Assembly: GCA_017520825.1 (NCBI GenBank)
Contig: JAFXEX010000002.1
Location: forward strand, 89,584 to 153,583
Reading direction: 5' to 3'
Length of the DNA: 64,000 bases
Source of the DNA: Clostridia bacterium
Lineage (GTDB): Bacteria > Bacillota > Clostridia > Oscillospirales > SIG627
Numbering within the stretch: position 1 is the stretch's first letter; the number at the start of each line of letters is the position of its first letter. Of the stretch, positions 8,116-16,804 are shown one piece after another. A program made the position numbers and the translations under genes. The notes beneath the pieces are model-generated. The model saw only the letters and a list, made by a program, of their open reading frames with translations. It made no database searches and was not told the DNA's origin.

Positions 8116-9702
8116 ATGTTAAAGGTAGTAAACGTACGTCTTCCCTTAAGCTACACTAAAGAAGCGTTGAAAAGCGCTCTTGCAGAGACTTTAAGGGTTG
8201 AAGCAGATACAATTGAAGATATAACCGTTGACAGACAGGAGCTTATAAAGGACGGTATGCATTATAAGATAACAGCTTTGTGCTGTCTTGATGCAGAGGT
8301 TGAAAAAAGGCTTGCTCTCATTCTGAGAAAAAAAGGTGTCAGCAAATTTAAGGATGAAGGCTACACCGTTGAAAAAGCTGACTTCAAAAAGCGTCCCGTA
8401 GTAATAGGCTTCGGACCTGCAGGGATATTTGCATCTCTTGTGCTTGCCGAGGCAGGCGCACGCCCCATTATACTCGAACGGGGCTGTGATACCGAAAAAC
8501 GCATCAAAAAGGTAGCTCTGTTTTCAAAGGGTGGAGAGCTTGACCCCGAATGTAATATTCAGTTTGGCGAGGGTGGTGCAGGCGCATTTTCCGATGGTAA
8601 GCTTAAGGTTGGCTACAAGGATTCCAGAAAGAGAAAAATACTTTCAGAATTAGTTGAGGCAGGAGCAAGCGACAGTATCCTATACCTTGAAAAGCCTCAC
8701 GTTGGAAGCGACATTCTACATCGGGCAATCGTAAATATACGAAAGAAAATAATTGCCTTAGGTGGAGAAATACGCTTTGAAGCCAAGGCTACAAAAATAA
8801 TTTCTGAGGACAATTGCGTTGTCGGCGTATCCTACGAGCAGAACGGAGAGGAGCACACAGTTGACACCGACGGCGTTATACTTGCAACGGGTCACAGCGC
8901 AAGAGACACCTATGAGTTCCTTTACGATATGGGAATCGAAATGGAAGCCAAGGGCTTTGGCGTAGGGGTCAGAATAGAGCATAAGCAGTCTTTGATAAAC
9001 GAAATCGAATACGGCGACGGAAAATACTCCGACGCCTTAGGCTCTGCCGATTACAAAATGGTGGTGCATCTGAGCAACGGCAGAAGCCTTTATACCTTCT
9101 GTATGTGTCCCGGTGGTTACGTAGTTCCTGCTGCATCGGAGAAGGGTGGGATATGTACCAACGGAATGAGTGAATTTGCCCGTGATGGAGAAAATGCCAA
9201 TACGGCGCTTCTTGTAAGCGTTACACCCGATGATTTCGGCTCAAATCACGCTTTGGCAGGTCTTGATTATCAAAGAAAGATAGAACGGCTTGCCTTTGAA
9301 TTGGCTGGCAGTGATTATTCGGCACCTGTTATTCGGCTTGAGGATTTTATGGAAGGGCGTGAGTCGGAGCATTTCGGCGAGGTTTTGCCAACCTACCGTC
9401 CCGACACGAAATTTATATCGCCCGACAGGTATTTGCCCGACTACGTATGCGAAACTCTGCGTGAGGGCATAAAAGAAATGTGCCAATGGAAAAAGGGGTA
9501 CTACTCCCCCGACGCACTTTTGACCGGACCTGAAACCCGTACCACGTCACCCGTGAAAATAAATCGTAACGGTGATATGGAAGCCTCCTTGAAAGGTCTT
9601 TATCCGTCGGGTGAGGGGGCAGGATATGCAGGTGGAATTATTTCGTCGGCAGTTGACGGAATGACGTGCGCCGAAAAGCTAATAGAGAGGAACAAAAAAT
9701 GA
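8116..9702 (+). CDS. FAD-dependent oxidoreductase (COG2509-type, uncharacterised dehydrogenase)
   Basis: Protein of 528 residues. After about 90 residues of an alpha/beta N-terminal domain comes the FAD-binding Rossmann motif GFGPAG (98-103) with the acidic strand end IILERG. Further marks are QFGEGGAGAFSDGKL, VILATGHSARDTYE and a C-terminal GEGAGYAGGIISSAVDG that closes the flavin site. Length and layout match a widespread bacterial family annotated only as FAD-dependent dehydrogenase. The substrate is unknown. The ATG has an AAAGGA site. Its stop overlaps the start of the next gene (ATGA), so the two are translationally coupled. Confidence 0.9.
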   Translation: MLKVVNVRLPLSYTKEALKSALAETLRVEADTIEDITVDRQELIKDGMHYKITALCCLDAEVEKRLALILRKKGVSKFKDEGYTVEKADFKKRPVVIGFGPAGIFASLVLAEAGARPIILERGCDTEKRIKKVALFSKGGELDPECNIQFGEGGAGAFSDGKLKVGYKDSRKRKILSELVEAGASDSILYLEKPHVGSDILHRAIVNIRKKIIALGGEIRFEAKATKIISEDNCVVGVSYEQNGEEHTVDTDGVILATGHSARDTYEFLYDMGIEMEAKGFGVGVRIEHKQSLINEIEYGDGKYSDALGSADYKMVVHLSNGRSLYTFCMCPGGYVVPAASEKGGICTNGMSEFARDGENANTALLVSVTPDDFGSNHALAGLDYQRKIERLAFELAGSDYSAPVIRLEDFMEGRESEHFGEVLPTYRPDTKFISPDRYLPDYVCETLREGIKEMCQWKKGYYSPDALLTGPETRTTSPVKINRNGDMEASLKGLYPSGEGAGYAGGIISSAVDGMTCAEKLIERNKK

Positions 9703-10220
9703 GTTTAGAAAGATTAAAAAAATATTGCGAAAGAATCGCAAAAATATCAAAAATACTGACTGTTATAATGATAATAATAATCGCTTGTCAAACCCTTTGC
9801 TTATCGTGGCAGGCTCTGATGCCGGGCAAGCTTAATAAGCTTTTCAACGTCATCAGAATTTACGAGCCCTTTGTTTCAAACATTGATAACAATGCTCTCA
9901 GCCTTTATGAGCTGGGTGGAAGCCTTTTCAACAGTCTTTTCATCTACCTTATGATGACTGTTATACGGAAGATGTTTCTTAAGCTTAGTGAAAACGTATC
10001 CCTCAGCAGTGTTACCCACGAAATGAAGGTACTTGCCTCTCTTCTTATAGCAGATTCAATAGCACTGCCCTTAGTAAAGGCTATATGCTATAACGTTTTT
10101 TTAAACGCTTCACTTCCCGACGGCATAATAGATTTGTGTCCCATTATAATAGGCGCTTTGCTCTATTTCATTGCAATAATAATTCAAAGCAAGGCTGTGT
10201 TGAAGGAAAACCACGAATAA
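9699..10220 (+). CDS. Small integral membrane protein, unknown
   Basis: Protein of 173 residues beginning within the stop of the FAD enzyme (ATGA) behind AGAGAGG. I do not recognise it with certainty. Four hydrophobic segments can be seen: about 18-40, 75-95, 108-125 and 140-160. The arrangement recalls DUF2975-type four-helix proteins, but no diagnostic motif is clear. Tight coupling to the oxidoreductase suggests they are made together, not necessarily that they interact. It ends just ahead of a bidirectional terminator. Confidence 0.75.
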   Translation: MSLERLKKYCERIAKISKILTVIMIIIIACQTLCLSWQALMPGKLNKLFNVIRIYEPFVSNIDNNALSLYELGGSLFNSLFIYLMMTVIRKMFLKLSENVSLSSVTHEMKVLASLLIADSIALPLVKAICYNVFLNASLPDGIIDLCPIIIGALLYFIAIIIQSKAVLKENHE

Positions 10221-10257
10221 ACAAAAAGGCTTCACGATTTTTCGTGAAGCCTTTTGT
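10221..10257. terminator. Bidirectional terminator
   Basis: AAAAAGGCTTCACGA and TCGTGAAGCCTTTT form a long stem with A and T flanks on both sides, between convergent genes. Confidence 0.9.
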
Positions 10258-10268
10258 TATAAGCTTTA

Positions 10269-11252
10269 TTAAACATCGTATATACCGAGAATGAATATAC
10301 CGATAAATGCAACGGCGATTGAAATATAGTGCTTGAGAGAAAGCTTTTCCTTAAGGAATATTCTGCTCCAAAGCACTGATGCAGCACAGTAGGATGAAAT
10401 AATAACGAAGCCTACCTTATAATCTGACACAACAACCATCATATAGAACACCTGACCGAGAGTCTCGCAAAGACCACCCAGAAGCTTGGTGCCGTCATAT
10501 TTGGTATCAACCTTTTCACGCTTGATAACGAATACGTAGATAGCGAAGATTATCGCCATAAAGAACCAGGTGAACTCATATGCTGTATTAAGGGTATCGC
10601 CACAAAGAAGGTCGGCTGCATCGGGGTCCATTGTGGGATTCTTTATCATAAAGTCGGATATGTAGCTATCTGCGATAAGTGTATCAACGAAGGAGCCTAC
10701 AGCGTCGATAAGACAGTAGAGTATGGGGAAAAGAATAGCGATAAGGCTCTTTGTGTATTTCTTACCAGAAGCTGTCTGACGAAGCGCTCTTGCTTCTTCG
10801 TTTTCAGTATAGTCAACGATACCGAGTGAAAGAACACCGATAACGATAAGGACTACACCTATAATGATAGGAGCGTTAAGGAAAATAGCGCCACTTTCGT
10901 CATCTGCCGACCAGGTAACGCCGAAGTACATTATGCTCAGTATCAGGGCGAGAGCACCTGAGGTGTTACAAATCGGTGATGAAATGGAAAGCTCAATATA
11001 TCTGAGAGCTATATAGCCCAGCATCATTGAAAGGATATAGAAAAACGATGCGGGTAGATAGGTGATGATATCAGAGAATGCGAATGGTACGCCACCGATG
11101 GTAATTGAATAAATTGCGTGTATGCCCATAATTAAACCAACGGCTATACCCACCTTATAGTGTGAGTATTTGTCGTTTTGCCGTGAACCTGCTTTACTGA
11201 AAAGGTCAGAACCACTCCAGCAAAGCATTGCGATTAGTGAAATAATCCACAT
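10269..11252 (-). CDS. DMT superfamily (EamA-like) membrane transporter
   Basis: Protein of 327 residues with about ten membrane helices in two halves, the drug/metabolite transporter plan. A typical end-of-half block SSYCAASVLWSRIFLKEKLS, in which a helix is followed by a Lys/Glu loop, is present. An unusual feature is the hydrophilic insert of about 50 residues between the halves. The ATG follows AGGAGGAAAAGCAG. It lies 37 bases downstream of the PLP enzyme gene on the same strand, so the two probably form one operon; the carrier may move a substrate or product of that enzyme. Confidence 0.85.
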   Translation of the reverse strand: MWIISLIAMLCWSGSDLFSKAGSRQNDKYSHYKVGIAVGLIMGIHAIYSITIGGVPFAFSDIITYLPASFFYILSMMLGYIALRYIELSISSPICNTSGALALILSIMYFGVTWSADDESGAIFLNAPIIIGVVLIVIGVLSLGIVDYTENEEARALRQTASGKKYTKSLIAILFPILYCLIDAVGSFVDTLIADSYISDFMIKNPTMDPDAADLLCGDTLNTAYEFTWFFMAIIFAIYVFVIKREKVDTKYDGTKLLGGLCETLGQVFYMMVVVSDYKVGFVIISSYCAASVLWSRIFLKEKLSLKHYISIAVAFIGIFILGIYDV

Positions 11253-11289
11253 CTGCTTTTCCTCCTGTTTTTTTCTTTTAAAAAATTGT

Positions 11290-12567
11290 TTAATCTATGT
11301 CAACGAGGCGTGCCTCGATAAGCTTCTGAAGTGACATAAGAATACCAAGCTTTGCGTGTGCCCAGGTAAGACCACCCTGGAAATATACGGCGTATGGCTC
11401 ACGAATAGGTCCGTCTGCAGAAAGCTCGATAGAGGAGCCCTGAATAAACGCACCTGCCGCCATAATTACCTCGCTATCATAGCCCGGCATTGCCCAAGGC
11501 TCAGGAGTAGCGAAGCTGTCAACGGGAGCTGCCGACTGTATTCCAAGGCAAAACGCCTTCATTCTCTCTGCCAAGCCAAGCTCTACTGCCTGTATAATAT
11601 CGTGACGGGATTCGGTACTGTTGGGAACCACCTTGAAGCCAAGGTCCTCATAAACGTTTGCAGCAAATATCGCTCCCTTGAGTGCAGAAGCGACCACCGT
11701 AGGCGCAAGGAAAAGACCCTCGTAAAGACTTGTCATAACACCAAGGTTTGCACCAACCTCCTGTCCAAGTCCGGGAGCGCTCAAACGGTATGCGCAACGC
11801 TCAACGCATTCCTTCGTTCCGGCAATATAGCCACCAACGGGAGCAAGACCACCACCGGGGTTTTTAATAAGAGAGCCTACGGTCATATCAGCGCCCACGT
11901 CTGAGGGCTCGATTTTCTCTACGAATTCTCCGTAGCAATTATCAACCATACAAATAACGTCGGGCTTAATGCTCTTTACGAAAGAGATAAGGGTTCCTAT
12001 CTGCTCTACAGAAAAGGTGGGACGAGTCTTATATCCCTTTGAACGCTGAATTGTAACAAGCTTTGTTTTTTCGTTTATAGCCTTTCTGATGCCCTCGAAA
12101 TCGAAGCCGCCGTCTGCCGTCAGCTCAACCTCACGGTAGGATACGCCGTATTCCTTAAGAGAGCATTTGGACTCACGAATTCCTATAACCTCTTCAAGAG
12201 TGTCGTAGGGTCTGCCCACGGGAGAAAGAAGCTCGTCACCGGGCAAAAGATTTGCCGAAAGGGCTGTGGCAAGGGCGTGAGTTCCACAGGTTATCTGAGG
12301 GCGTACAAGAGCCGCCTCGGTATGAAAAATATCTGCGTAAACCTTTTCGAGAGTGTCACGTCCTACGTCGTCGTAGCCGTAACCCGTAGTGCCTGCAAAG
12401 CAGGTAGCGCTCACTCTGTTTTTCTGCATTGCCGAAATAACCTTTGCCTGATTATATTCTGCAATCCTATCTATTTCTGAAAATCGGGGACTAATTCTTT
12501 CAAGAATTCTCTCTCCGAAGCCAAATACCTTATCCGATATTCCAAGCTGAGAAAAAATGTTATCCAT
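11290..12567 (-). CDS. PLP-dependent methionine gamma-lyase-like protein (aluminium-resistance family)
   Basis: Protein of 425 residues in the Met_gamma_lyase family (COG4100, YnbB-type), fold type I PLP enzymes. Markers are the N-terminal QNRVSATCFAGTTGYGYDD-like region, VRPQITCGTHALATAL, MVDNCYGEF (the cofactor Asp) and GSLIKNPGGGLAPVGGYIAG with the likely Schiff-base Lys. Despite the family name, true activity in most members is untested. The start is the ATG at 12567, nine bases after GAGGT; the GTG two codons earlier is too close to the site. It is cotranscribed with the DMT carrier. Confidence 0.88.
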   Translation of the reverse strand: MDNIFSQLGISDKVFGFGERILERISPRFSEIDRIAEYNQAKVISAMQKNRVSATCFAGTTGYGYDDVGRDTLEKVYADIFHTEAALVRPQITCGTHALATALSANLLPGDELLSPVGRPYDTLEEVIGIRESKCSLKEYGVSYREVELTADGGFDFEGIRKAINEKTKLVTIQRSKGYKTRPTFSVEQIGTLISFVKSIKPDVICMVDNCYGEFVEKIEPSDVGADMTVGSLIKNPGGGLAPVGGYIAGTKECVERCAYRLSAPGLGQEVGANLGVMTSLYEGLFLAPTVVASALKGAIFAANVYEDLGFKVVPNSTESRHDIIQAVELGLAERMKAFCLGIQSAAPVDSFATPEPWAMPGYDSEVIMAAGAFIQGSSIELSADGPIREPYAVYFQGGLTWAHAKLGILMSLQKLIEARLVDID

Positions 12568-12599
12568 AACCACGTTACCTCGTTAAAAAAATCGAACAT

Positions 12600-12628
12600 A
12601 TTATACAATTATTTCTCTTTTTTGTCAA
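12600..12628 (-). promoter_or_regulatory. Promoter of the PLP enzyme/DMT operon
   Basis: Minus strand TTGACA, 17 bases, TATAAT, 33 bases before the start. Confidence 0.85.
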
Positions 12629-12648
12629 TAATTTGTTATTTAGTTTGT

Positions 12649-12675
12649 GTCAAAACGGATTTTTATGCATATTAT
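12649..12675 (+). promoter_or_regulatory. Candidate sigma-E-type promoter of the spoVM unit
   Basis: A CATATTAT -10-like element (12668-12675) is preceded by GTCAAAA (12649-12655), a near match to the sigma-E -35, at a spacing of 12 to 14 bases. No vegetative promoter is visible here. This fits mother-cell expression of spoVM, but both elements are short. Confidence 0.4.
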
Positions 12676-12698
12676 AAAAACGTAAAGGGGGAGATTTG

Positions 12699-12845
12699 AT
12701 GCACGGCATTGCAAGGTGTATAGGAATCAGTGTGGCAGCTTTTGGCTTGGGCTTATTGGTATCCTTTTTTCTGCCCAAAAGCGTACTCGTCGTGCTTGAG
12801 GCAATAGTGATAATAGTTTCAGGGACTTTCTTCGTAGTGTGTTAG
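12699..12845 (+). CDS. 48-residue two-helix membrane protein upstream of spoVM
   Basis: A complete 49-codon frame begins at an ATG behind AAAGGGGGAG. It encodes a very hydrophobic peptide with two predicted helices (about 8-24 and 28-46) separated by LPKS. I do not recognise a named family, though small proteins of this look (helix, LPP/LPK turn, helix) recur in clostridial genomes. It lies 12 bases ahead of the spoVM-like gene in the same unit, so a sporulation role is likely by context only. Confidence 0.7.
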   Translation: MHGIARCIGISVAAFGLGLLVSFFLPKSVLVVLEAIVIIVSGTFFVVC

Positions 12846-12857
12846 AAAGGAGATTGT

Positions 12858-12929
12858 ATGAAGATAATTACGGTAAAACCACCAAAGCTCATAAGAAAAT
12901 TTTTAGGAATGTTTACAAGAAAAAAATGA
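12858..12929 (+). CDS. spoVM: Stage V sporulation protein M (SpoVM), 23 residues
   Basis: A 24-codon frame with a strong GAAAGGAG site encodes MKIITVKPPKLIRKFLGMFT plus RKK. Aligned with the 26-residue SpoVM of Bacillus subtilis it keeps M-K, T-(V/I)-K at 5-7, Pro9-Lys10 and a basic C-terminus. SpoVM is an amphipathic helix that senses the curved forespore membrane and anchors the SpoIVA coat basement layer; Pro9 matters for that. The short length is typical of the family. It is followed at once by a terminator and preceded by a small membrane protein. The assignment rests on motif and context, not on a search. Confidence 0.78.
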   Translation: MKIITVKPPKLIRKFLGMFTRKK

Positions 12930-12960
12930 AATTGAGGCGACGCCTCAATTTCATTTTTTT
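12922..12960. terminator. Terminator of the spoVM unit, overlapping the convergent gene's end
   Basis: TGAAATTGAGGC and GCCTCAATTTCA pair around a GAC loop, followed by seven T. The spoVM stop codon is within the stem and the convergent small gene also ends inside it. Confidence 0.9.
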
Positions 12961-13151
12961 ATCTCGTCTTTGGTTTTAAGGTCTGACGGACTTCTGACAC
13001 CTCTCATATGACGGGTACTGTTGCAATATGGCAAGGGTACGTCGTATGCCTGAGCGTTGATTATTGGCATATCTATCTCAGCCTGTGCATCCATCATAGG
13101 ATTGTTTGAAATGTACGAATCCACCGTGTTGCGCACGTCTCTCTTTTTCAT
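12951..13151 (-). CDS. 66-residue hydrophilic protein, unknown
   Basis: The frame from the ATG at 13151 (behind GAAGGGAAGTGG) encodes a polar protein starting MKKRDVRNTVDSYISN; an alternative ATG at 13175 would add eight residues but has no ribosome site. No membrane segment or known motif is seen. The sequence includes RHMRGVRSP and a Lys-rich tail. It converges on spoVM and shares its terminator. A CATAAAATT block on the minus strand at 13196-13204 could be a sporulation-type -10. Function unknown. Confidence 0.55.
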   Translation of the reverse strand: MKKRDVRNTVDSYISNNPMMDAQAEIDMPIINAQAYDVPLPYCNSTRHMRGVRSPSDLKTKDEIKK

Positions 13152-13227
13152 ATATCCACTTCCCTTCTCTGCCATTATTTTTGACGGTGGGAAGTAATTT
13201 TATGCGTGGTAGCAAAACAGATTTAGT

Positions 13228-13269
13228 TGAAAAGACCGTCAATTTCTTATCGAAATTGACGGTCTTTTC
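13228..13269 (-). terminator. Terminator of tRNA-Lys
   Basis: AAAAGACCGTCAATTTC pairs perfectly with GAAATTGACGGTCTTTT around a five-base loop, immediately after the tRNA 3' end. Confidence 0.9.
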
Positions 13270-13345
13270 TGGTGAACCACTGGAGATTCGAACTCCAGAC
13301 CCTTTGATTAAAAGTCAAATGCTCTGCCAACTGAGCTAGTGGTTC
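13270..13345 (-). tRNA. tRNA-Lys (anticodon TTT)
   Basis: The 76-base minus-strand RNA folds as a full cloverleaf. The acceptor stem GAACCAC pairs with GTGGTTC, the D arm contains AGCTCAGTTGGCAGAGC, the anticodon arm is TTTGA-CTTTTAA-TCAAA with TTT at the centre, and the T arm is CTGGAG-TTCGAAT-CTCCAG. The 3' CCA is encoded. It has its own promoter and terminator, so it is a single-tRNA unit. Confidence 0.97.
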
Positions 13346-13368
13346 AAACTGTTTTTGACAGCCTTATT

Positions 13369-13397
13369 ATCATAGCATATAAGTTATTATTTGTCAA
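13369..13397 (-). promoter_or_regulatory. Promoter of tRNA-Lys
   Basis: Minus strand TTGACA, 17 bases, TATGAT, 24 bases before the mature 5' end. Confidence 0.88.
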
Positions 13398-13413
13398 TAT
13401 TTTTTTAAAAATT

Positions 13414-14577
13414 TCATTTCTCCAATTTTTGTTCTAATATTTTGAGAAGTGACTCTCTATCGTTGTCCACTTCCCCGTTAATTACGGCGTCAAAAAGCAT
13501 ATTCAGAATACTGCCTATCTCATTCGACGGCTTGACTCCCATTGCTATAATATCACTTCCGTTGACGGCAAGCTGCTCCCTTTTTATGCACTTTCCCGAC
13601 TTGATAACTTTATCAAGCAGCAGGGCCTTGCCGCCCACGCTCTCGCCTATTGCAAGGCGCAATTCAAGAGACAGTCTGACTGCCTCTTCCGTATGCGATG
13701 CAACAAGTCGCCTTAACTCCACCTCGGTATCGGGCAGGCTATCCTTTGCAAGAGCTATAACCTTTTTCAAAAGAGTATTTTCACGCTTGGAGGGCTTAAG
13801 GGTTGCAAAAGCCTCAGGGGTGTTATAGAAAAACGCAGCAAGGCGCAAAAGGTCACCGTTGCAAGAAGACAATGCCTCTGCCTTCGGTGATATATCCCCG
13901 AAAAGCACCTTGAAAACGTCACTGTATTCCTCAACGATCCTTCTTGCACGGACACCCGAAAGAAGCTTTTTAATTTCAACGTATACTCTTTCTCTTGAAA
14001 CGTGGTCAAGCAGCCCAGCCTTGCTGTGTATTGCAAGTGCCGTTTCCTCTTCAATATCAAAATCAAGCACAGAGGAAAAGCGTAAGGCACGAAGTATTCT
14101 CAATGCGTCCTCTTCGAAACGGCGTTCTGCCTCGCCAACGCACCGAATAACCTTATTTTCAATATCCTTCATTCCTCCGTAGAGGTCAACAAAGCCCTGT
14201 TTTTCGTTATACGCCATAGCGTTAACGGTAAAATCACGGCGCGACAAATCCCCGTCAAGCCTTGAAGTAAAGCTGACGCCTACGGGATGTCTGTGGTCAA
14301 GGTATTCTCCGTCACTTCTGAAGGTGGTTATTTCAACAGTCTCACCCTCTATTACAACGGCAACCGTTCCGTGAGCTATACCCGATTCAAAAACTGTAAA
14401 ATCGGTAAAAAGGCTTTTCGTTTCCTGAGGAAGCGCGCTTGTGGTAACGTCAAAGTCGGAGGGCTTTTTACCCATCAGAGTATCTCTGACGCAGCCTCCC
14501 ACCACATATGCCTCAAAGCCTGCCTGACACAGTCTTGAAATAGCGAGGGACGAGCCCTTTGAAAGTGTCATTTTCAT
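13414..14577 (-). CDS. cca: CCA tRNA nucleotidyltransferase
   Basis: Protein of 387 residues that adds or repairs the 3' CCA of tRNAs. The class II nucleotidyltransferase head shows GGCVRD (27-32), the metal pair DFD (41-43) and DFTVNAMAYN; the neck follows with FEEDALRILRALRFSS. The C-terminal body is helical and weakly conserved, as usual. The start ATG overlaps the stop of coaW (ATGA), so translation is coupled. Since this genome encodes CCA in at least one tRNA, the enzyme may mainly repair ends; a CC-only or A-only specialisation cannot be excluded. Confidence 0.93.
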   Translation of the reverse strand: MKMTLSKGSSLAISRLCQAGFEAYVVGGCVRDTLMGKKPSDFDVTTSALPQETKSLFTDFTVFESGIAHGTVAVVIEGETVEITTFRSDGEYLDHRHPVGVSFTSRLDGDLSRRDFTVNAMAYNEKQGFVDLYGGMKDIENKVIRCVGEAERRFEEDALRILRALRFSSVLDFDIEEETALAIHSKAGLLDHVSRERVYVEIKKLLSGVRARRIVEEYSDVFKVLFGDISPKAEALSSCNGDLLRLAAFFYNTPEAFATLKPSKRENTLLKKVIALAKDSLPDTEVELRRLVASHTEEAVRLSLELRLAIGESVGGKALLLDKVIKSGKCIKREQLAVNGSDIIAMGVKPSNEIGSILNMLFDAVINGEVDNDRESLLKILEQKLEK

Positions 14578-15404
14578 TGCTTTTCAAAATAACTGAGCGC
14601 TGCGCCGATAACCGTTCCGTAACGGCTATGGTCGGGAATGATAAAGTTCACGTCGAACATTGAGCTCATCTTGTCAAAAATAGGCTTTGCCTGAGGGGCA
14701 CGTGTCAGCGTTCCCGTAAGGACGATGTCACGGATTTCACAGCTTCTTGATGCAAAGACTGCAATCATACCAACAGTTTCAAAAACAAGGTTGAGAATAC
14801 CCAGAGCGATATCGGAATTGTTTGCAAGGTCGCTGAGGTTACCGAAATTGGCAGCCGTCGTGGAATCCTGAAGTGTGGGGCTTATGCTCTTATTGGTAAT
14901 ATCTCCGATACGAAGGTCTATATTGCCAAGGTCTCCCTCCTCTGCAAGCTCGCAGAGTGTTTTCATATCTCCAACACCCAGCATCTTTTTGGAAAGTCCT
15001 ATAATAGTACCTCCACCAACTCCCGTACCACCTATATAGGTACGGCTTTTACCGTTGGCATAAACCGAAGCAGTACCCGTACCCATACTGACTACCAGGG
15101 CTCTCTCAAGTCCCGACAGATACTGACCACCGATTCCTACTGCCTGGAATTCACTTACGTGCTCACACTCTATTCCGTAAAGCTCGTTACCTATAAAGGT
15201 AGAGCCTACTCCCGTAATCATAATTCTGTCAACGTCGGCAAGGCTTATACCGTTCATACTTGTAAATTTGCCAAAGGCTCCGTATATTGAAGTCATCTGG
15301 TCCTCAGCCGTAACAAACATAGGAGCAACTATTTTTTTGTTGTGATCAAACGCCACTATTTTGGTGGTGCTTCCCCCTACGTCTATTCCCACTATATAAC
15401 TCAT
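14574..15404 (-). CDS. coaW: Type II pantothenate kinase
   Basis: Protein of 276 residues of the ASKHA kinase fold: phosphate-1 loop GIDVGGSTTK (6-15), then MGTGTASVYANG and GGTGVGGGTIIGLSK typical of the eukaryote/Staphylococcus-type PanK. It phosphorylates pantothenate, the first step of CoA synthesis. Type II enzymes are usually resistant to CoA feedback and use no K+. The start follows GGAGGAAGG. It leads a two-gene operon with cca behind a consensus promoter. Confidence 0.9.
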   Translation of the reverse strand: MSYIVGIDVGGSTTKIVAFDHNKKIVAPMFVTAEDQMTSIYGAFGKFTSMNGISLADVDRIMITGVGSTFIGNELYGIECEHVSEFQAVGIGGQYLSGLERALVVSMGTGTASVYANGKSRTYIGGTGVGGGTIIGLSKKMLGVGDMKTLCELAEEGDLGNIDLRIGDITNKSISPTLQDSTTAANFGNLSDLANNSDIALGILNLVFETVGMIAVFASRSCEIRDIVLTGTLTRAPQAKPIFDKMSSMFDVNFIIPDHSRYGTVIGAALSYFEKQ

Positions 15405-15445
15405 AATCCTTCCTCCGTCAAGCTTTTTATTAATTATGCTATTTA

Positions 15446-15474
15446 ATTATACTATTTTTGCCTCTTTATGTCAA
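15446..15474 (-). promoter_or_regulatory. Promoter of coaW-cca
   Basis: Minus strand TTGACA, 17 bases, TATAAT: a full consensus promoter. Confidence 0.9.
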
Positions 15475-15493
15475 TCATTTTGCAAAAAAGGTA

Positions 15494-15522
15494 TTGAAAA
15501 AACGCAGGTTTTAATATATAAT
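15494..15522 (+). promoter_or_regulatory. Promoter of glyA-rarA
   Basis: TTGAAA, 17 bases, TATAAT. The predicted 5' leader is only about 30 bases, leaving no room for a glycine riboswitch. Confidence 0.85.
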
Positions 15523-15559
15523 TATACTCAGTATTAATATAATTTCAGGAGATATGGAA

Positions 15560-16804
15560 ATGTTACAGGAAAATTTAAATCTTATTCGCAAAACAGACCC
15601 AGAAATTGCATACGCAATGGAAAAGGAACTTATCCGACAGAGAAGAAACATCGAGCTTATTGCAAGTGAGAATATTGTTTCTGAAGCAGTTATGGCTGCT
15701 ATGGGAAGCCACCTCACAAACAAGTATGCAGAGGGCTATCCCGGTAAGAGATACTACGGTGGATGTGAATGTGTTGACATTTCCGAAAAGCTTGCTATTG
15801 AACGCGCAAAGGAGCTTTTCGGCGCAGAGCATGCAAACGTTCAGCCCCACTCTGGCGCACAGGCAAACATTGCAGTTTATCAGGCGTTTCTTGAGCACGG
15901 TGACACAGTGCTTGGTATGTCTCTCGACCACGGTGGACATCTGACACACGGAAGCCCCGTTAACTTTTCGGGTATAAACTATAAATTCGTTTCCTACGGT
16001 GTTGAAAACGACACCGGTATGATTGACTACGATAAGGTAGAGGCTCTTGCCAATGAGTGCAAGCCCAAGCTTATCGTGGCAGGCGCATCTGCATATCCCA
16101 GAAAAATTGATTTTAAACGCTTCAGCGAAATAGCACGTGAGGTTGGCGCTTATCTTATGGTAGATATGGCTCACATTGCAGGTCTTGTAGCAGCAGGACT
16201 TCACGAAAGCCCCGTTCCCTACGCCGACGTTGTTACAACCACTACTCACAAAACCTTGCGTGGTCCCAGAGGCGGTCTGATTCTCTGCCGTGAGGAATAC
16301 GCAAAGAAAATCGACAAGGCTATATTCCCCGGTATGCAGGGTGGTCCTCTTGAGCACGTTATTGCAGCAAAGGCAGTTTGCTTCAAGGAAGCCCTTTCCC
16401 CTGAGTTCAAGGAATATCAGAAGAATATCGTTTCAAACTGTGCAGTATTTGCAGAGGCTATGGTTAAGGAAGGCTTCAATTTAGTATCGGGTGGTACCGA
16501 CAATCACCTTATGCTCGTTGATTTGAGAAATATGGGAATTACGGGTAAGGAGCTGGAGCACAGACTTGACGAGGTATATATTACTGCAAACAAGAACGCT
16601 ATCCCCGGTGATCCCGAAAGCCCCTTCGTTACAAGTGGTGTAAGACTTGGTACTGCAGCCGTTACATCCCGTGGCTTCAATAACGACGACATGAGAGAGA
16701 TAGCGCATCTCATATATATGACCGTCAAGGAATTTGATAAGGCTGACGAGATACGTGCAAGAGTAGAAAAGCTCTGTGCGACTCATCCCCTCTATAACAG
16801 ATGA
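15560..16804 (+). CDS. glyA: Serine hydroxymethyltransferase
   Basis: Protein of 414 residues, the usual bacterial length. It interconverts serine and glycine with tetrahydrofolate in the cytoplasm, feeding one-carbon metabolism. The PLP Lys is K231 in [28 protein letters not shown] and [14 protein letters not shown] are SHMT signatures. The ATG at 15560 lies seven bases from AGGAGA, whereas the ATG at 15554 is only two bases away and is less likely. Its stop overlaps the rarA start (ATGA). Confidence 0.96.
   Translation: MLQENLNLIRKTDPEIAYAMEKELIRQRRNIELIASENIVSEAVMAAMGSHLTNKYAEGYPGKRYYGGCECVDISEKLAIERAKELFGAEHANVQPHSGAQANIAVYQAFLEHGDTVLGMSLDHGGHLTHGSPVNFSGINYKFVSYGVENDTGMIDYDKVEALANECKPKLIVAGASAYPRKIDFKRFSEIAREVGAYLMVDMAHIAGLVAAGLHESPVPYADVVTTTTHKTLRGPRGGLILCREEYAKKIDKAIFPGMQGGPLEHVIAAKAVCFKEALSPEFKEYQKNIVSNCAVFAEAMVKEGFNLVSGGTDNHLMLVDLRNMGITGKELEHRLDEVYITANKNAIPGDPESPFVTSGVRLGTAAVTSRGFNNDDMREIAHLIYMTVKEFDKADEIRARVEKLCATHPLYNR

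Noticed and set aside
15523..15559. Glycine riboswitch ahead of glyA
   Set aside because: The predicted leader from the consensus promoter is only about 30 bases and has no tandem aptamer fold.
15575..16357. 260-codon minus-strand frame over glyA
   Set aside because: Antisense of SHMT coding sequence, Cys-rich and unlike a real protein.
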